Notes: generated from the letters alone by a model not told the origin. 43,530 bases of DNA from Schlesneria paludicola DSM 18645 (GCA_945869955.1 CAMBQP010000019.1:1-43530); one strand, 5' to 3'; counted from the stretch's first letter, positions 29,053 through 38,634 are shown. Made by a program: numbers and translations.

Positions 29053-30549
29053 ATGGCCGATCAGCTGGCCTTAAGTTGGGATCGACATCGACTGACCGGG
29101 ATCGAAATCTCGCCCGCAGCAGCAGGACCGCGCATCCTGGCCGCGTTCAGTGTCGACTGGCCCGAGCAACCGCCGACCGCGACCTGGCTGCGAGAAACCT
29201 TGCGTCGGCATGGGATCAACGCCAAACAGGTGGTGCTGGGGCTCCCTCGTGAAGATGCGGTGCTGCGGCTCCTCGAATTGCCCGCAGTCTCTGATGACGA
29301 GCTTCCCACACTGGTCCGGTTTCAGGCCGCTGCCCGCTCGGCTCAGCCACTCGACCAATTACACCTCGACTACCTCCCCTTGCCCCTGCGAGCGGGTGTC
29401 TCACAAAAAGAAGTCTGGCTGGCGACCGCCGTCCAGACAACCGTCGAACCGATCCGCAAGCTTCTCGAAGGTGCCGGTCTGGAATTGATTCAGCTGACAC
29501 TCAGTTCACTCTGCCTGACCGAGTTGATTGCACGGGGTGAAGCGCGCCAATCCCTGAATAGCGGCGAGGCCAGTCTGGTCGTATTGCGAGACCGAGCCCG
29601 GATGGAATTGGCGGTCGTTTCGCAGCGTCAGTTGATCGCCGCTCACGCCGTCCGTTGGTCGAGCGTCAGCGAGATCCCCCCTGTCGCCAAGATGCTGGCG
29701 GAAGTTTCGCGCGTGCTGGTGCAGGTGCAGGCCTGGCTACCGGAAGGGACACTGCAACGGGCCTGGGTCATTGGTGACGATGCCGATGTCGGTGAGCTTC
29801 CTGCGGCCCTAGCCCAGCGATGGAACTGTTCGGTCCAGCGGTTTGATCCGTGGCAAGCCAGTGGCCTGTCACTGGGGACCGTGAAACCCGAAGGGCCTGC
29901 TGCACACTATGCCATCGCGGCGGGGCTGGCACTGATACAAGCAGGGGCTCTCGCACCCAAGCTCGATCTGCTGCATCCCCGTCAACCACCTCCGAAACGG
30001 AATCCGCATAAGCCGCTCTATGCGGCGGCGGCGGCGGCAGGATTGCTGGTCACGGCCCTGGGGACGGCGTTCATTCAACAAAGTCTGCAAAGCGCCGACC
30101 TGCGGATCGAAGACCTGAGGTCACGGGAATCCAAACTGAAACAGCAGCTCAAAGAGGGTGAACCGGTCTTCGTTGCGGCCAAGGCGATCGAAGACTGGCA
30201 GGGCAGAAGCACCAATCAATTGGGGCAGATGGCCGAACTTCACGAAGTGATGAAAGGGACCGAGCGCACGGTGATCTCGGATTACAAGTATGATCCCAAT
30301 GTTGGGGATGTGATCGCCAAAATCAGCGCGACCGGGATGGCCAAGACTCGTTTCGATGCCGAGCAGGTCTTGGGGCGGATTGCCGAATTGCCCAAATTTC
30401 GGAATGGAAGTCGTCCGAAACCAATCACACAGAATAGCCGGGATGCGGATTATCCTTATCGGTTTGAACTCGACCTGGACCTGGTTCCCGTTAAGGCCAA
30501 GCCGGCAACCACCACGAATCCGACCGCAAACACACCGCAAAAATCGTAA
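29053..30549 (+). CDS. PilM/GspL-like actin-fold protein fused to PilN-like segment
   Basis: LALSWDRHRLTGIEIS..., QVVLGLPREDAVLRLLELPAVSDDELPTLVRFQ..., then a TM (LYAAAAAAGLLVTALGTAFI) and coiled-coil plus periplasmic part. Confidence 0.6.
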   Translation: MADQLALSWDRHRLTGIEISPAAAGPRILAAFSVDWPEQPPTATWLRETLRRHGINAKQVVLGLPREDAVLRLLELPAVSDDELPTLVRFQAAARSAQPLDQLHLDYLPLPLRAGVSQKEVWLATAVQTTVEPIRKLLEGAGLELIQLTLSSLCLTELIARGEARQSLNSGEASLVVLRDRARMELAVVSQRQLIAAHAVRWSSVSEIPPVAKMLAEVSRVLVQVQAWLPEGTLQRAWVIGDDADVGELPAALAQRWNCSVQRFDPWQASGLSLGTVKPEGPAAHYAIAAGLALIQAGALAPKLDLLHPRQPPPKRNPHKPLYAAAAAAGLLVTALGTAFIQQSLQSADLRIEDLRSRESKLKQQLKEGEPVFVAAKAIEDWQGRSTNQLGQMAELHEVMKGTERTVISDYKYDPNVGDVIAKISATGMAKTRFDAEQVLGRIAELPKFRNGSRPKPITQNSRDADYPYRFELDLDLVPVKAKPATTTNPTANTPQKS

Positions 30550-30618
30550 GAGACTTGTTGTCCCTGCTGCGTACTATGATCAGGGCCGCGAATACCGGAC
30601 TTCGACTTTCGGAATGGA

Positions 30619-32340
30619 ATGATGCAACGTCGCGAACAAATCATGTTGGGCGTCCTTCTCGCCGCTGTTGTCATCTGGCAAGGGAGCGGCTGGTTGATTT
30701 CGACCGTCTTCGGTCCGTTTCAGGCACGCTCTGAGGCGACCGCCCTGTTGCAAAAATCGGTCCAGGAAAAAGACGATCAACTCCTGATGCTGGCTCGTTC
30801 CAGCAAGTCATTGAAAGCAGCACGGGGAATCAGCCTCCCCCCGGACGCCACGAAGTCGAAGCGACCAGACGCGGTTAATGGACAACGTCTCTACATGCAA
30901 TGGCTGACCGATCTCGCGGAACTCTGTGAAATTGAAGACCTGAAGGTGACACCCGATCGACGATTTCTGAAAGGAAACGACTACATCGCGGTCGTGGTCA
31001 AGGTTGACGCAGATGCCCGCTACGAGCAATTGGTGCGATTCCTGTATCTCTTCAATCGGACTGACCTGCTTCACCGGATCACGGCGATGCGCGTCTCGAC
31101 GAAAGAGTCTGAAGGGGATCCGTTCCTGAAAGTTCAATTTGAGGCGGAAGGGATTGCGCTGGTCGATGCCCCCTCCCGACCGGAACTGTTTCCTCAATCA
31201 GAGATCGTGGAAGACTTGTCGGACGACGGAACCACGATGCGTGTTACCGGAGGGGAAGATTTTCCCAAGCAGCCTGGTTTCCGTATCCGGATCAAGAACG
31301 AGTTTCTCGATGTCACGGCCATCGATGGCGACAATTGGACGGTGACTCGGGGAGTCGACCGGACCCAGCCCAAATCCCATCCCAACGGCGACCTGATCCA
31401 ACTGGTACGGCAAAAAGCCGCAGCAAATGATCATTCGCTGGAAGAATTCCGCGAGCTGGTGGCGACCAACATGTTTGTCAAACCGGCCCCACCTTACAAA
31501 ATGAAGTTGATGCCGATCACCGACAAACCGTTCACACGGGGTAAGCCGATCGAATTTACCATCAGTGCACAAGGGTATGACACCACCAAGGGGAAACCCG
31601 AATTCACCCTGGTGGGGACACCTCCCGAGGGATTGAAACTGGAAAAATCGGGTAAGCTCACCTGGAAGCCGACTGCGGAAGTCGCGGCAGAGAAATATCC
31701 CCTGTCGATCGAAGTGCGGCACCCCTCTGCACCACAGGGGATGTTGGCGGAAACCTTTTCGATCACACTGCGGGAACCGAACACCCCGCCGAAACTCGTC
31801 GCGGCCAAACCACCGGTCGCGTTTCTCAATCGCGAATGGAAATTTCAGCCAAAACTCCAACTACCCGAATCGGCGCTCGCACAGCTCAAATGGAAACTGG
31901 GTGAAAAACCACCTGCAGGGCTGACGATTAACGAGAAATCGGGTGAGCTGACCTGGATTCCCGATGACGAGGTTCTTCCCGGTGAAACGGCCGTCTCTCT
32001 GGTGGTCACGGACAGCGAATCCCCTCCACAGTCGACAACACTCGCACTACAACTCGATGTTCAGGATGACGAAGCCTCGTTCACCCGGCTGGATACCATC
32101 TTCATCCTGGGAGACTCGAAACGAGCCTTCTTCTACGACCCTTCAAAAAACAAGAAAACCGAACTGCACGAGGGTGATGAATTTAGCGTGGCCGAACTGA
32201 AGGGGACGGTCAAACAGATCCGGCGAAAATACATTGTCCTGCAGGTGGGGACCCGAGAAATCCGCCTGGATGCCGGTCAATCGCTCCGCGAAGCCCAGCT
32301 GGCGGTAGCAAAACGCGAGGAAGCCAGTTTTTCGCGTTGA
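30619..32340 (+). CDS. PilO-like membrane protein with two putative-Ig repeats and a PilP/GspC-like end
   Basis: N-terminal TM and coil, two repeats (PPEGLKLEKSGKLTWKPTAEVAAEKYPLSIEV; PPAGLTINEKSGELTWIPDDEVLPGETAVSLVV), C-term GTVKQIRRKYIVLQVGTREIRLDAGQSL. Likely start at 30622 (MQRREQ). Confidence 0.6.
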   Translation: MMQRREQIMLGVLLAAVVIWQGSGWLISTVFGPFQARSEATALLQKSVQEKDDQLLMLARSSKSLKAARGISLPPDATKSKRPDAVNGQRLYMQWLTDLAELCEIEDLKVTPDRRFLKGNDYIAVVVKVDADARYEQLVRFLYLFNRTDLLHRITAMRVSTKESEGDPFLKVQFEAEGIALVDAPSRPELFPQSEIVEDLSDDGTTMRVTGGEDFPKQPGFRIRIKNEFLDVTAIDGDNWTVTRGVDRTQPKSHPNGDLIQLVRQKAAANDHSLEEFRELVATNMFVKPAPPYKMKLMPITDKPFTRGKPIEFTISAQGYDTTKGKPEFTLVGTPPEGLKLEKSGKLTWKPTAEVAAEKYPLSIEVRHPSAPQGMLAETFSITLREPNTPPKLVAAKPPVAFLNREWKFQPKLQLPESALAQLKWKLGEKPPAGLTINEKSGELTWIPDDEVLPGETAVSLVVTDSESPPQSTTLALQLDVQDDEASFTRLDTIFILGDSKRAFFYDPSKNKKTELHEGDEFSVAELKGTVKQIRRKYIVLQVGTREIRLDAGQSLREAQLAVAKREEASFSR

Positions 32341-32443
32341 CGAACCCCTTGACGATGCGTCACAATCCATCCAGCCCGCCAAATATGTCCCGCCCCGATT
32401 GCGGTGGCCGATTGCTGCCGTTTTGATGATGCTCAGGTGTTGA

Positions 32444-33868
32444 ATGAGTCCCATTCGTTCCGTCACTCCGTTTGATTGCATTCCGCAGCGGTTCGCGCGG
32501 CGAACATTGCTACAGGCGAGTCTCTTCGGATCCGCCGGCTGGTCGCTCCGTTCGGCACTCGCAGCCAACGCGGGGGTCGCCAGTAGCGGGATCTCGAATA
32601 CCGGGGTCTTTCAGGATCCAGCGGGGTTGGGGAAGGCGAAGCAGTGTCTGCTGCTCTTTATGTGGGGTGGACCCAGTCAGCTCGACACCTTCGATCCAAA
32701 GCCCAATGCCCCCGATGCGATTCGTGGTCCCTTCAAGCCGATTGCCACCAATGTTCCGGGAATCGATTTCTCGGAAAACTTTCGGATGTTGTCGCAACGG
32801 GCCGACAAACTTGCCGTCATTCGTTCACTGGGACACGATGATCCGGCGCACCTGTCCAGTGGCCATACGGTGCTGACGGGGCATCTGCCCCCGGTAAACA
32901 AAAGCGATGCCGCCCCTCCCAGCGATCGGGATACACCGCATATTGGCTGCGTCATGTCGAAGCTGCGTCCTTCCACTGGGGCGTTGCCCTCCTTTGTGAC
33001 GCTCCCCTGGCTCGCCTATCACCCGGCGGCACCCGGTGGCCAGGCCCCTGGTCAGCATTCGGGTTGGCTTGGTCGTCAGTATGACCCGTTGTTGATTTCG
33101 GGTGATCCGAATACTCCTGGTTGGCAAGTTCCTTCACTCGCGCTGATTGAAGGTCAGTCTGCAGACCGTTTGCTGCACCGACAGCAATTGCTGGCTTCGA
33201 TTGATGCACAGCGTCGGATGCTGGAGGAATCGGTCGGGCCCAGCCGCGTCACCGCACAGCAGCAACAGGCGTTTGGATTGCTCACTTCCTCCACCGTCCG
33301 TCAAGCGTTTGACCTGCAGCGTGAGACCGATGAAACGCGTGAACGGTATGGCCGAAACATTCATGGGCAATGCGTGCTGCTGGCCCGGCGGTTGCTCGAT
33401 CAAGGGGTCCCGTTCGTCTCGGTCAACTGGCACAATGACGGCCAGAACTTCTGGGACACGCACGGTAACAACTTTAATCGCTTGAAGAACGACCTGATTC
33501 CACCGGCCGATCGTGCGCTGAGTGCCGTGCTGGATGATCTTTCGCAATCGGGGCGTCTGGAAGAAACGCTGGTGGTCTGGGTGGGTGAATTTGGTCGAGC
33601 CCCGACGATCAATGCGAGTGCCGGGCGTGAGCACCATCCGTACTGTTACAACGCCTTGATGGCGGGGGGCGGAATCCGGGGTGGTCAGGTCTATGGGGCG
33701 AGTGACAATCGGGGGGCCTATCCCAGTGAAAACCCGATTTCGCCGCAGGATCTGGTGGCGACGATGTATCGCAGTCTGGGAGTCGCCACCGAATCGGTGC
33801 TGCATGATTCGCTGAATCGTCCGCATCAATTGCTGGCAGGACGGCCCGTGGATCAACTGTTCCTGTAA
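32444..33868 (+). CDS. DUF1501 family protein with Tat-like leader
   Basis: FARRTLLQASLFGSAGW leader; KQCLLLFMWGGPSQLDTFDPKPNAPDAIRGPFKPIATNVPGIDFSENF; VVWVGEFGRAPTIN..GREHHPYC. Confidence 0.9.
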   Translation: MSPIRSVTPFDCIPQRFARRTLLQASLFGSAGWSLRSALAANAGVASSGISNTGVFQDPAGLGKAKQCLLLFMWGGPSQLDTFDPKPNAPDAIRGPFKPIATNVPGIDFSENFRMLSQRADKLAVIRSLGHDDPAHLSSGHTVLTGHLPPVNKSDAAPPSDRDTPHIGCVMSKLRPSTGALPSFVTLPWLAYHPAAPGGQAPGQHSGWLGRQYDPLLISGDPNTPGWQVPSLALIEGQSADRLLHRQQLLASIDAQRRMLEESVGPSRVTAQQQQAFGLLTSSTVRQAFDLQRETDETRERYGRNIHGQCVLLARRLLDQGVPFVSVNWHNDGQNFWDTHGNNFNRLKNDLIPPADRALSAVLDDLSQSGRLEETLVVWVGEFGRAPTINASAGREHHPYCYNALMAGGGIRGGQVYGASDNRGAYPSENPISPQDLVATMYRSLGVATESVLHDSLNRPHQLLAGRPVDQLFL

Positions 33869-33961
33869 GCCGTGACTGTCAGAGACTTGCATCCGTGACC
33901 TGTGAAACCCAAGATAGAGGTTCGGCAAGACCTTCTCTTTCACGAACCACAGGATCAAGCA

Positions 33962-35170
33962 ATGATGAACACACATCCCTTTTCACGGCTGGCGACTGGA
34001 TTGCTGCTCAGCGGCTGCCTGGCCGTTGTCGGCTGTGAAGGCAAAGTTTCGAAACCGGCCACCACCAGTCCGCAAGCAGCCAATCCTGCGAACACCCCTG
34101 AACTCAATTCTGCAGAAGAACCTATGCTCACCGTGCAAAAAGAACCATTTGGTCAAACCGAAAATGGCGATGAAATCAGCTCGTTCAGCTTGCGAAATCG
34201 CCAGGGGATGAAGGTCAGTCTGATCAATCGAGGTGGAATCCTCACCTCGGTCGAAGTCCCGGATCGGGATGGCAAGCTGGCCAACGTGACGTTGAGTTTC
34301 GACAGTCCCGAGGCGTATCTCGTCAACGGTCCCTATTTTGGCGGAATTTGCGGCCGGTTCGCCAACCGCATTGCCAACGGCAAGTTTTCCCTCGACGATG
34401 CCGAATACCAATTGGCAACGAACAATGGCAGCCACCATCTGCACGGCGGCATCAATCACTTCATGAAAAAGCTCTGGAAGGCCGATTCGTTCCAGACCGA
34501 AAAAGCGGTCGGCGTGAAGCTGACCTCGATCAGTCCCGATGGCGAAGAAGGCTATCCTGGCAAGCTGAAATCGGTGGTAACGTATTCGCTGAGTGACGAC
34601 AACGAGCTGACGATCGAATACGAAGCGACCGTCGAAGACAAGTCGACCGTCCTGAACTTGACCAATCATGCGTACTGGAATCTGGCAGGAGCCAATGGAC
34701 CAGTCCTGGATCACCAATTGACCCTGTTCTGCGACAAGTACATTCCTGTGGATGAAGGTTCGATTCCCCTGGGTGAACTGGCCCCTGTTGCCGGGACCTG
34801 CATGGACTTCACCAAGCCCGAAGCGATCGGTGCCCGGATTGACCAGCCGGTCAATGGTGCGGGTGGCTATGATCACTGTTACGTCGTGAATGGAAAAGCG
34901 GGCGAACTTCGTCCTGCCGCCCGCATCGTCGATCCGAAATCAGGCCGGGTGATGGAGATTTCGACGACGGAACCAGGGATCCAGTTCTATACAGGGAACC
35001 ACCTATCAGGGACACCCGAAACCGGGAACGCGTCCAAGCACGGCGCTTTCTGTCTGGAAACCCAGCACTTCCCCGATTCCCCGAACCGACCCGAGTATCC
35101 CACAACTCGCTTGAACCCCGGCGAAACCTATCACCAGACCACGGTGCATAAGTTCTCGGTCGAAAAATAA
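33962..35170 (+). CDS. Aldose 1-epimerase, predicted lipoprotein
   Basis: Lipobox LAVVGC; GPYFGGICGRFANRIANGKFSLDDAEYQLATNNGSHHLHGG, NLTNHAYWNLAG, LETQHFPDSPNRPEYPTTRLNPGETY. Confidence 0.93.
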   Translation: MMNTHPFSRLATGLLLSGCLAVVGCEGKVSKPATTSPQAANPANTPELNSAEEPMLTVQKEPFGQTENGDEISSFSLRNRQGMKVSLINRGGILTSVEVPDRDGKLANVTLSFDSPEAYLVNGPYFGGICGRFANRIANGKFSLDDAEYQLATNNGSHHLHGGINHFMKKLWKADSFQTEKAVGVKLTSISPDGEEGYPGKLKSVVTYSLSDDNELTIEYEATVEDKSTVLNLTNHAYWNLAGANGPVLDHQLTLFCDKYIPVDEGSIPLGELAPVAGTCMDFTKPEAIGARIDQPVNGAGGYDHCYVVNGKAGELRPAARIVDPKSGRVMEISTTEPGIQFYTGNHLSGTPETGNASKHGAFCLETQHFPDSPNRPEYPTTRLNPGETYHQTTVHKFSVEK

Positions 35171-35217
35171 GCGAACGGCGGTGGAAGTTGGTGAGGCCAG
35201 GAAGCGGACTTTGACGA

Positions 35218-35243
35218 AGCCTCTGTGATCAATCACAGGGGCT
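35218..35243 (+). terminator. Intrinsic-terminator-like hairpin after the epimerase
   Basis: AGCCTCTGTGAT-CA-ATCACAGGGGCT near-perfect inverted repeat (one T-G pair) followed by TTTC. Confidence 0.65.
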
Positions 35244-35398
35244 TTCGCCGTTACTGGTAAACAGAGATAATAATGCCTTATGGAATTACGAAAACCGTCT
35301 CTGTCCGTTACATAATTCACTGTCTGCGTTTCTGTCATAAATTCAAGAAGAGACAATCCATCGATTGGCATTACCAACTCCTTTTCTTTTCTTGCTGA

Positions 35399-36595
35399 TT
35401 AAACGTCTTCGGGTATCTCTGATGTGTCAGCATGGTCAGAGAATGTATCACTGAATGCAATATCCATGATTCTGTCGCAAATGAAAGTGCGTGGGTGAAC
35501 ATCACCCACTTCACGGATGATCCCAGCGCGAATCAGCTGTTCTATCTCTCGCCTCGCAGTGTCATACGACACATCGGATGATTTCATGACCGATGCAATC
35601 GTGAGTGCAGGCGAACTGAAGAGGCCCTCAATCAAATCGTGCGATCGACGAGTCTGTGGCGCATTGGCGTGAAATTCCTTTTTTGCTCGACCAAATGCAT
35701 GACATCTACGAATTGAGTCTTCCGCCTGAATGATCGATCCATTCAAACAGAATTCGATCCACTTCGACCAGTCGCCATGCGTACTGACTCGGAATAATCC
35801 ATCAATATATTCGTCTTTATACTTCTCAAAAAACGCACTCAGATACAACCACGGCATAGAGTGCTCAAGCCATCGCGAAATCATCAAAGCCAGAAGTGCT
35901 CGCCCAATACGTCCATTGCCATCTTGGAATGGATGAATCGCCTCGAACTGATAATGAGCGATAAACGCGCGGACCAAAGGATGCAATCCGTCATCGTGAT
36001 TGTTTACAAACTTAAAAAGGTCTTCCAATAGTGGCGCGATCTCGATGGGTGGTGGAGGCACGAAACGACCATTATGACCAATCTGCACTTGAACACTGCG
36101 ATAGGCACCTGGAGTCAGCTCAGGATTTTGTGTATTTTGCATCAGCGTATGATGCATTGTTTTCAAGACGTGATCACAAAACGGCAGCTTATTGGTGAGC
36201 AACTTGTGTCCGGCGCGTAACGCTTGACTGTAGTTAAACACCTCCTGCCATTCCGCCATTTCACTTCGCGTTGCATTTCGATCTTTCTGATCGACCATGA
36301 ACAGCATTAATTGCTGAGGCGTAACAAACGTCCCCTCGATTCGGGACGATGCGATCGCCTCACGTTCCTGAAGAGGCCGTTGTAATAATTCCGGGTGCGG
36401 TAGCGTCTGCCCAATCCCATCTAACTTTCCGAGCTTTCCGCAGGCTTCTGCCAATAGCGGCCATAACGAATCAAAATTTCCTTGAGGCGGCAGCATATCC
36501 GGAATGAATGACCAGTCTGATTTGGATGGCCTCGATGGCGACGGAATCGAAACGATCCTGCCAGTCGAGGAATCTGTGAATTTGGATTTATCCAT
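35399..36595 (-). CDS. Fic family protein with N-terminal inhibitory motif and C-terminal winged helix
   Basis: Fic motif HPFQDGNGRIGRALL; SSRIEGT fits (S/T)xxxE(G/N); C-term SPALTIASVMKSSDVSYDTARREIEQLIRAGIIREVG. Confidence 0.92.
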   Translation of the reverse strand: MDKSKFTDSSTGRIVSIPSPSRPSKSDWSFIPDMLPPQGNFDSLWPLLAEACGKLGKLDGIGQTLPHPELLQRPLQEREAIASSRIEGTFVTPQQLMLFMVDQKDRNATRSEMAEWQEVFNYSQALRAGHKLLTNKLPFCDHVLKTMHHTLMQNTQNPELTPGAYRSVQVQIGHNGRFVPPPPIEIAPLLEDLFKFVNNHDDGLHPLVRAFIAHYQFEAIHPFQDGNGRIGRALLALMISRWLEHSMPWLYLSAFFEKYKDEYIDGLFRVSTHGDWSKWIEFCLNGSIIQAEDSIRRCHAFGRAKKEFHANAPQTRRSHDLIEGLFSSPALTIASVMKSSDVSYDTARREIEQLIRAGIIREVGDVHPRTFICDRIMDIAFSDTFSDHADTSEIPEDV

Positions 36596-36891
36596 GATAC
36601 ATCAGCTGGATTGAGTAAGCTCGGCTATCTTATTCGAATTTTAATCACAGATTGCGATATGTCAACATCCATCTTCGCAAAAAAAACCGTTTTTCAAACT
36701 CAACTCGCTGGCTGGCCGTACGCTCTCAAGCATAACGAACATGCTGAACGAGTTAACCACCGAACACCGGGTCCAAGTAATCTCCACTCTCGTCAAAGGA
36801 ATTCGATCCGTTCGACGGTTTCAATCACTGGGTTTTTGCAATTCCAGTAGTGTCACGGCATCGTCCATCAACGGAACCATGTCGCGTCGCA

Positions 36892-37134
36892 TCAATCCGA
36901 GGAGTGCAGCCCGTCTGGCGTCATCTGAATGGTTTGAACATGACCAACGGCCAAAGCTCCATCCTGACACGCCGCCTCGTAGAGCGGAATGATCTCTGGA
37001 AACTGCCTGCTGAACTGCAATGCGATCCCCTTCCCCATCACGCCAACGGTGTTGACCGTATTGACCAAGGCCTCGACATCCGCCTCGAACAAATTGCCCT
37101 TCGTGAACTCCAGCACGTTTTTTCTCGCTTCCAA
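36892..37134 (-). pseudogene. Truncated macrodomain protein, DarG-like
   Basis: VLEFTKGNLFEADVEALVNTVNTVGVMGKGIALQFSRQFPEIIPLYEAACQDGALAVGHVQTIQM then stop; only about half of a macrodomain. Confidence 0.75.
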
Positions 37135-37153
37135 TACGGCCTACTAATACGGT

Positions 37154-37258
37154 CTACCAGTACCAGTCTCGCTTCACGACCACCTGCGGACCATATTTCT
37201 GTGAGGACAACAATTCTCGGACTTCATCCGCGACACTCTGGATCATGGCATCGATAAT
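37154..37258 (-). pseudogene. C-terminal remnant of a DarT-like (DUF4433) toxin
   Basis: My own minus-strand translation: IIDAMIQSVADEVRELLSSQKYGPQVVVKRDWYW*, preceded in-frame by TGA; ends 19 nt before the macrodomain ORF start. Confidence 0.55.
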
Positions 37259-37631
37259 TCACCTCAGCCGCAACGCGTGGACAGATCAATTCAGGGAAGT
37301 CTCAGGCCAACCTCGTTTGGGATTGATCGCAATTCTCTACGACGATCACCCCGTTGGGGTTTTAGAATTGAGTCGTGCCGCATTCCAGGGGTTTCCGCCC
37401 ATGGCGATTCGCTCACGTCCTGCTGGGATGAGGACTCAGAATTCGCGGAACATCGCTGCGACAAATCTCGCGATTGCAGCAACTCGCCTCTGATGCCCAA
37501 CCGACTTCTTTGACTTCTTCGATTCGTGAGAGTCGCTTGATTCGTGGTTGAACCTCTTCCTGATTTACCCGTTAATCCATGGACCTGAGTCGCCAGTGTC
37601 GCTCACGTCCTCACGGTTTGATCGCACTAGC

Positions 37632-38153
37632 TCAAGGTTTGATCGCGCTGGAGAGTCGGGGCGAATTTTTCAGTGTCTGGTAGACGACGCAGTAGCGTTC
37701 CGTCAGTTCAATCAGCTTTTGACGTTTCTCGTCCGGGGCGTCGGTGTCGAGATCGAACACCAGGCGGATTTCCTGAAAACCGATCGGAACGTCGCGACTG
37801 ACACCCAGTGTCCCGCGAAAATCGACATCCCCTTCGGCGGTGATCGAGCCTCCACGCAGCGGGATTTCCATTGCCGTGGCGACCGCACCCAGGGTGACCC
37901 CCGCACAGCCGACCAAGGCATGCAGCAGCATCTCGGCCGAACAAGCGGCTAAACCATCCCCTCCCGCCTGTGGATGCAGGCCCGCGTTTTCCGGTGGAAC
38001 GGAAAATAACAACCGGCAGGTGACATCGGGGGTGATCTGGCCAACCGCACGCAGGGTCAGCAGCGCCGATGCCGGGTCCGCTTTAAATTGGTTTTTAAAC
38101 GGGGCCTGTTTTTCGCGAAGTTCAGCGGGCTGCATGGGTGACTCTTCAAGCAT
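37632..38153 (-). CDS. OsmC family protein
   Basis: AEMLLHALVGCAGVTLGAVATAMEIPLRGGSITAEGDVDFRGTLGVSRDVPIGFQEIRLVFDLDTDAPDEKRQKLIELTERYCVVYQTLKN; exact start uncertain (38186, 38153 or 38135). Confidence 0.85.
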   Translation of the reverse strand: MLEESPMQPAELREKQAPFKNQFKADPASALLTLRAVGQITPDVTCRLLFSVPPENAGLHPQAGGDGLAACSAEMLLHALVGCAGVTLGAVATAMEIPLRGGSITAEGDVDFRGTLGVSRDVPIGFQEIRLVFDLDTDAPDEKRQKLIELTERYCVVYQTLKNSPRLSSAIKP

Positions 38154-38634
38154 GAGGGGACTGGTCACAGGATCGTACCCCGCCAAGCCGCCGCTTCAAG
38201 GGATAAGCCCTTTGTCGTGCGCAAACTGTCCTGCAGAAACTTTCCCCCTCAAACAACGATCCCAGCGGAATTAGAACAGAAATGGATGGGATCCGCGTGC
38301 GATTGGGTCGGATCGAGTATGACGTCCCGCGGACTTGGTGGCCCTCGGCATCGGCAAAACTGCGGGAGTCGATCTTCATGCCGGGTGAAATTCAAAACCC
38401 CAAGAGAACCAAACACCACAAAGTTGACCGACTTCGGCTGATACCGGCCTCAAGATGGCTCCCGCCCTCTGATCGACACGGGTCCCTTTTTCCTGATCGG
38501 ATCCGCGTGCGATCGAATCTTGTCTTCAACCGACGTATACTTCGCCGATTCTTTTGATTCATTCGACATGATCGCGTGGAGGGCCGCGTGGTCAGTCCCC
38601 GGTGGTCATTGCTGCGTGGACAAGGAGACCCCCG

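Noticed and set aside
33134-33976. 280-aa minus-strand ORF
   Set aside because: Antisense to the DUF1501 gene.
33983-34876. 297-aa minus-strand ORF
   Set aside because: Antisense to the aldose epimerase gene.
35006-35377. 123-aa minus-strand ORF
   Set aside because: Overlaps the end of the epimerase gene antisense and crosses the terminator hairpin.
36850-37257. 135-aa plus-strand ORF
   Set aside because: Antisense to the DarT/DarG-like remnants, which show recognisable motifs on the minus strand.
38282-38557. 91-aa plus ORF before the glycosyltransferase
   Set aside because: No recognisable domain; overlapped by other-frame ORFs of similar length; not supportable as a gene.
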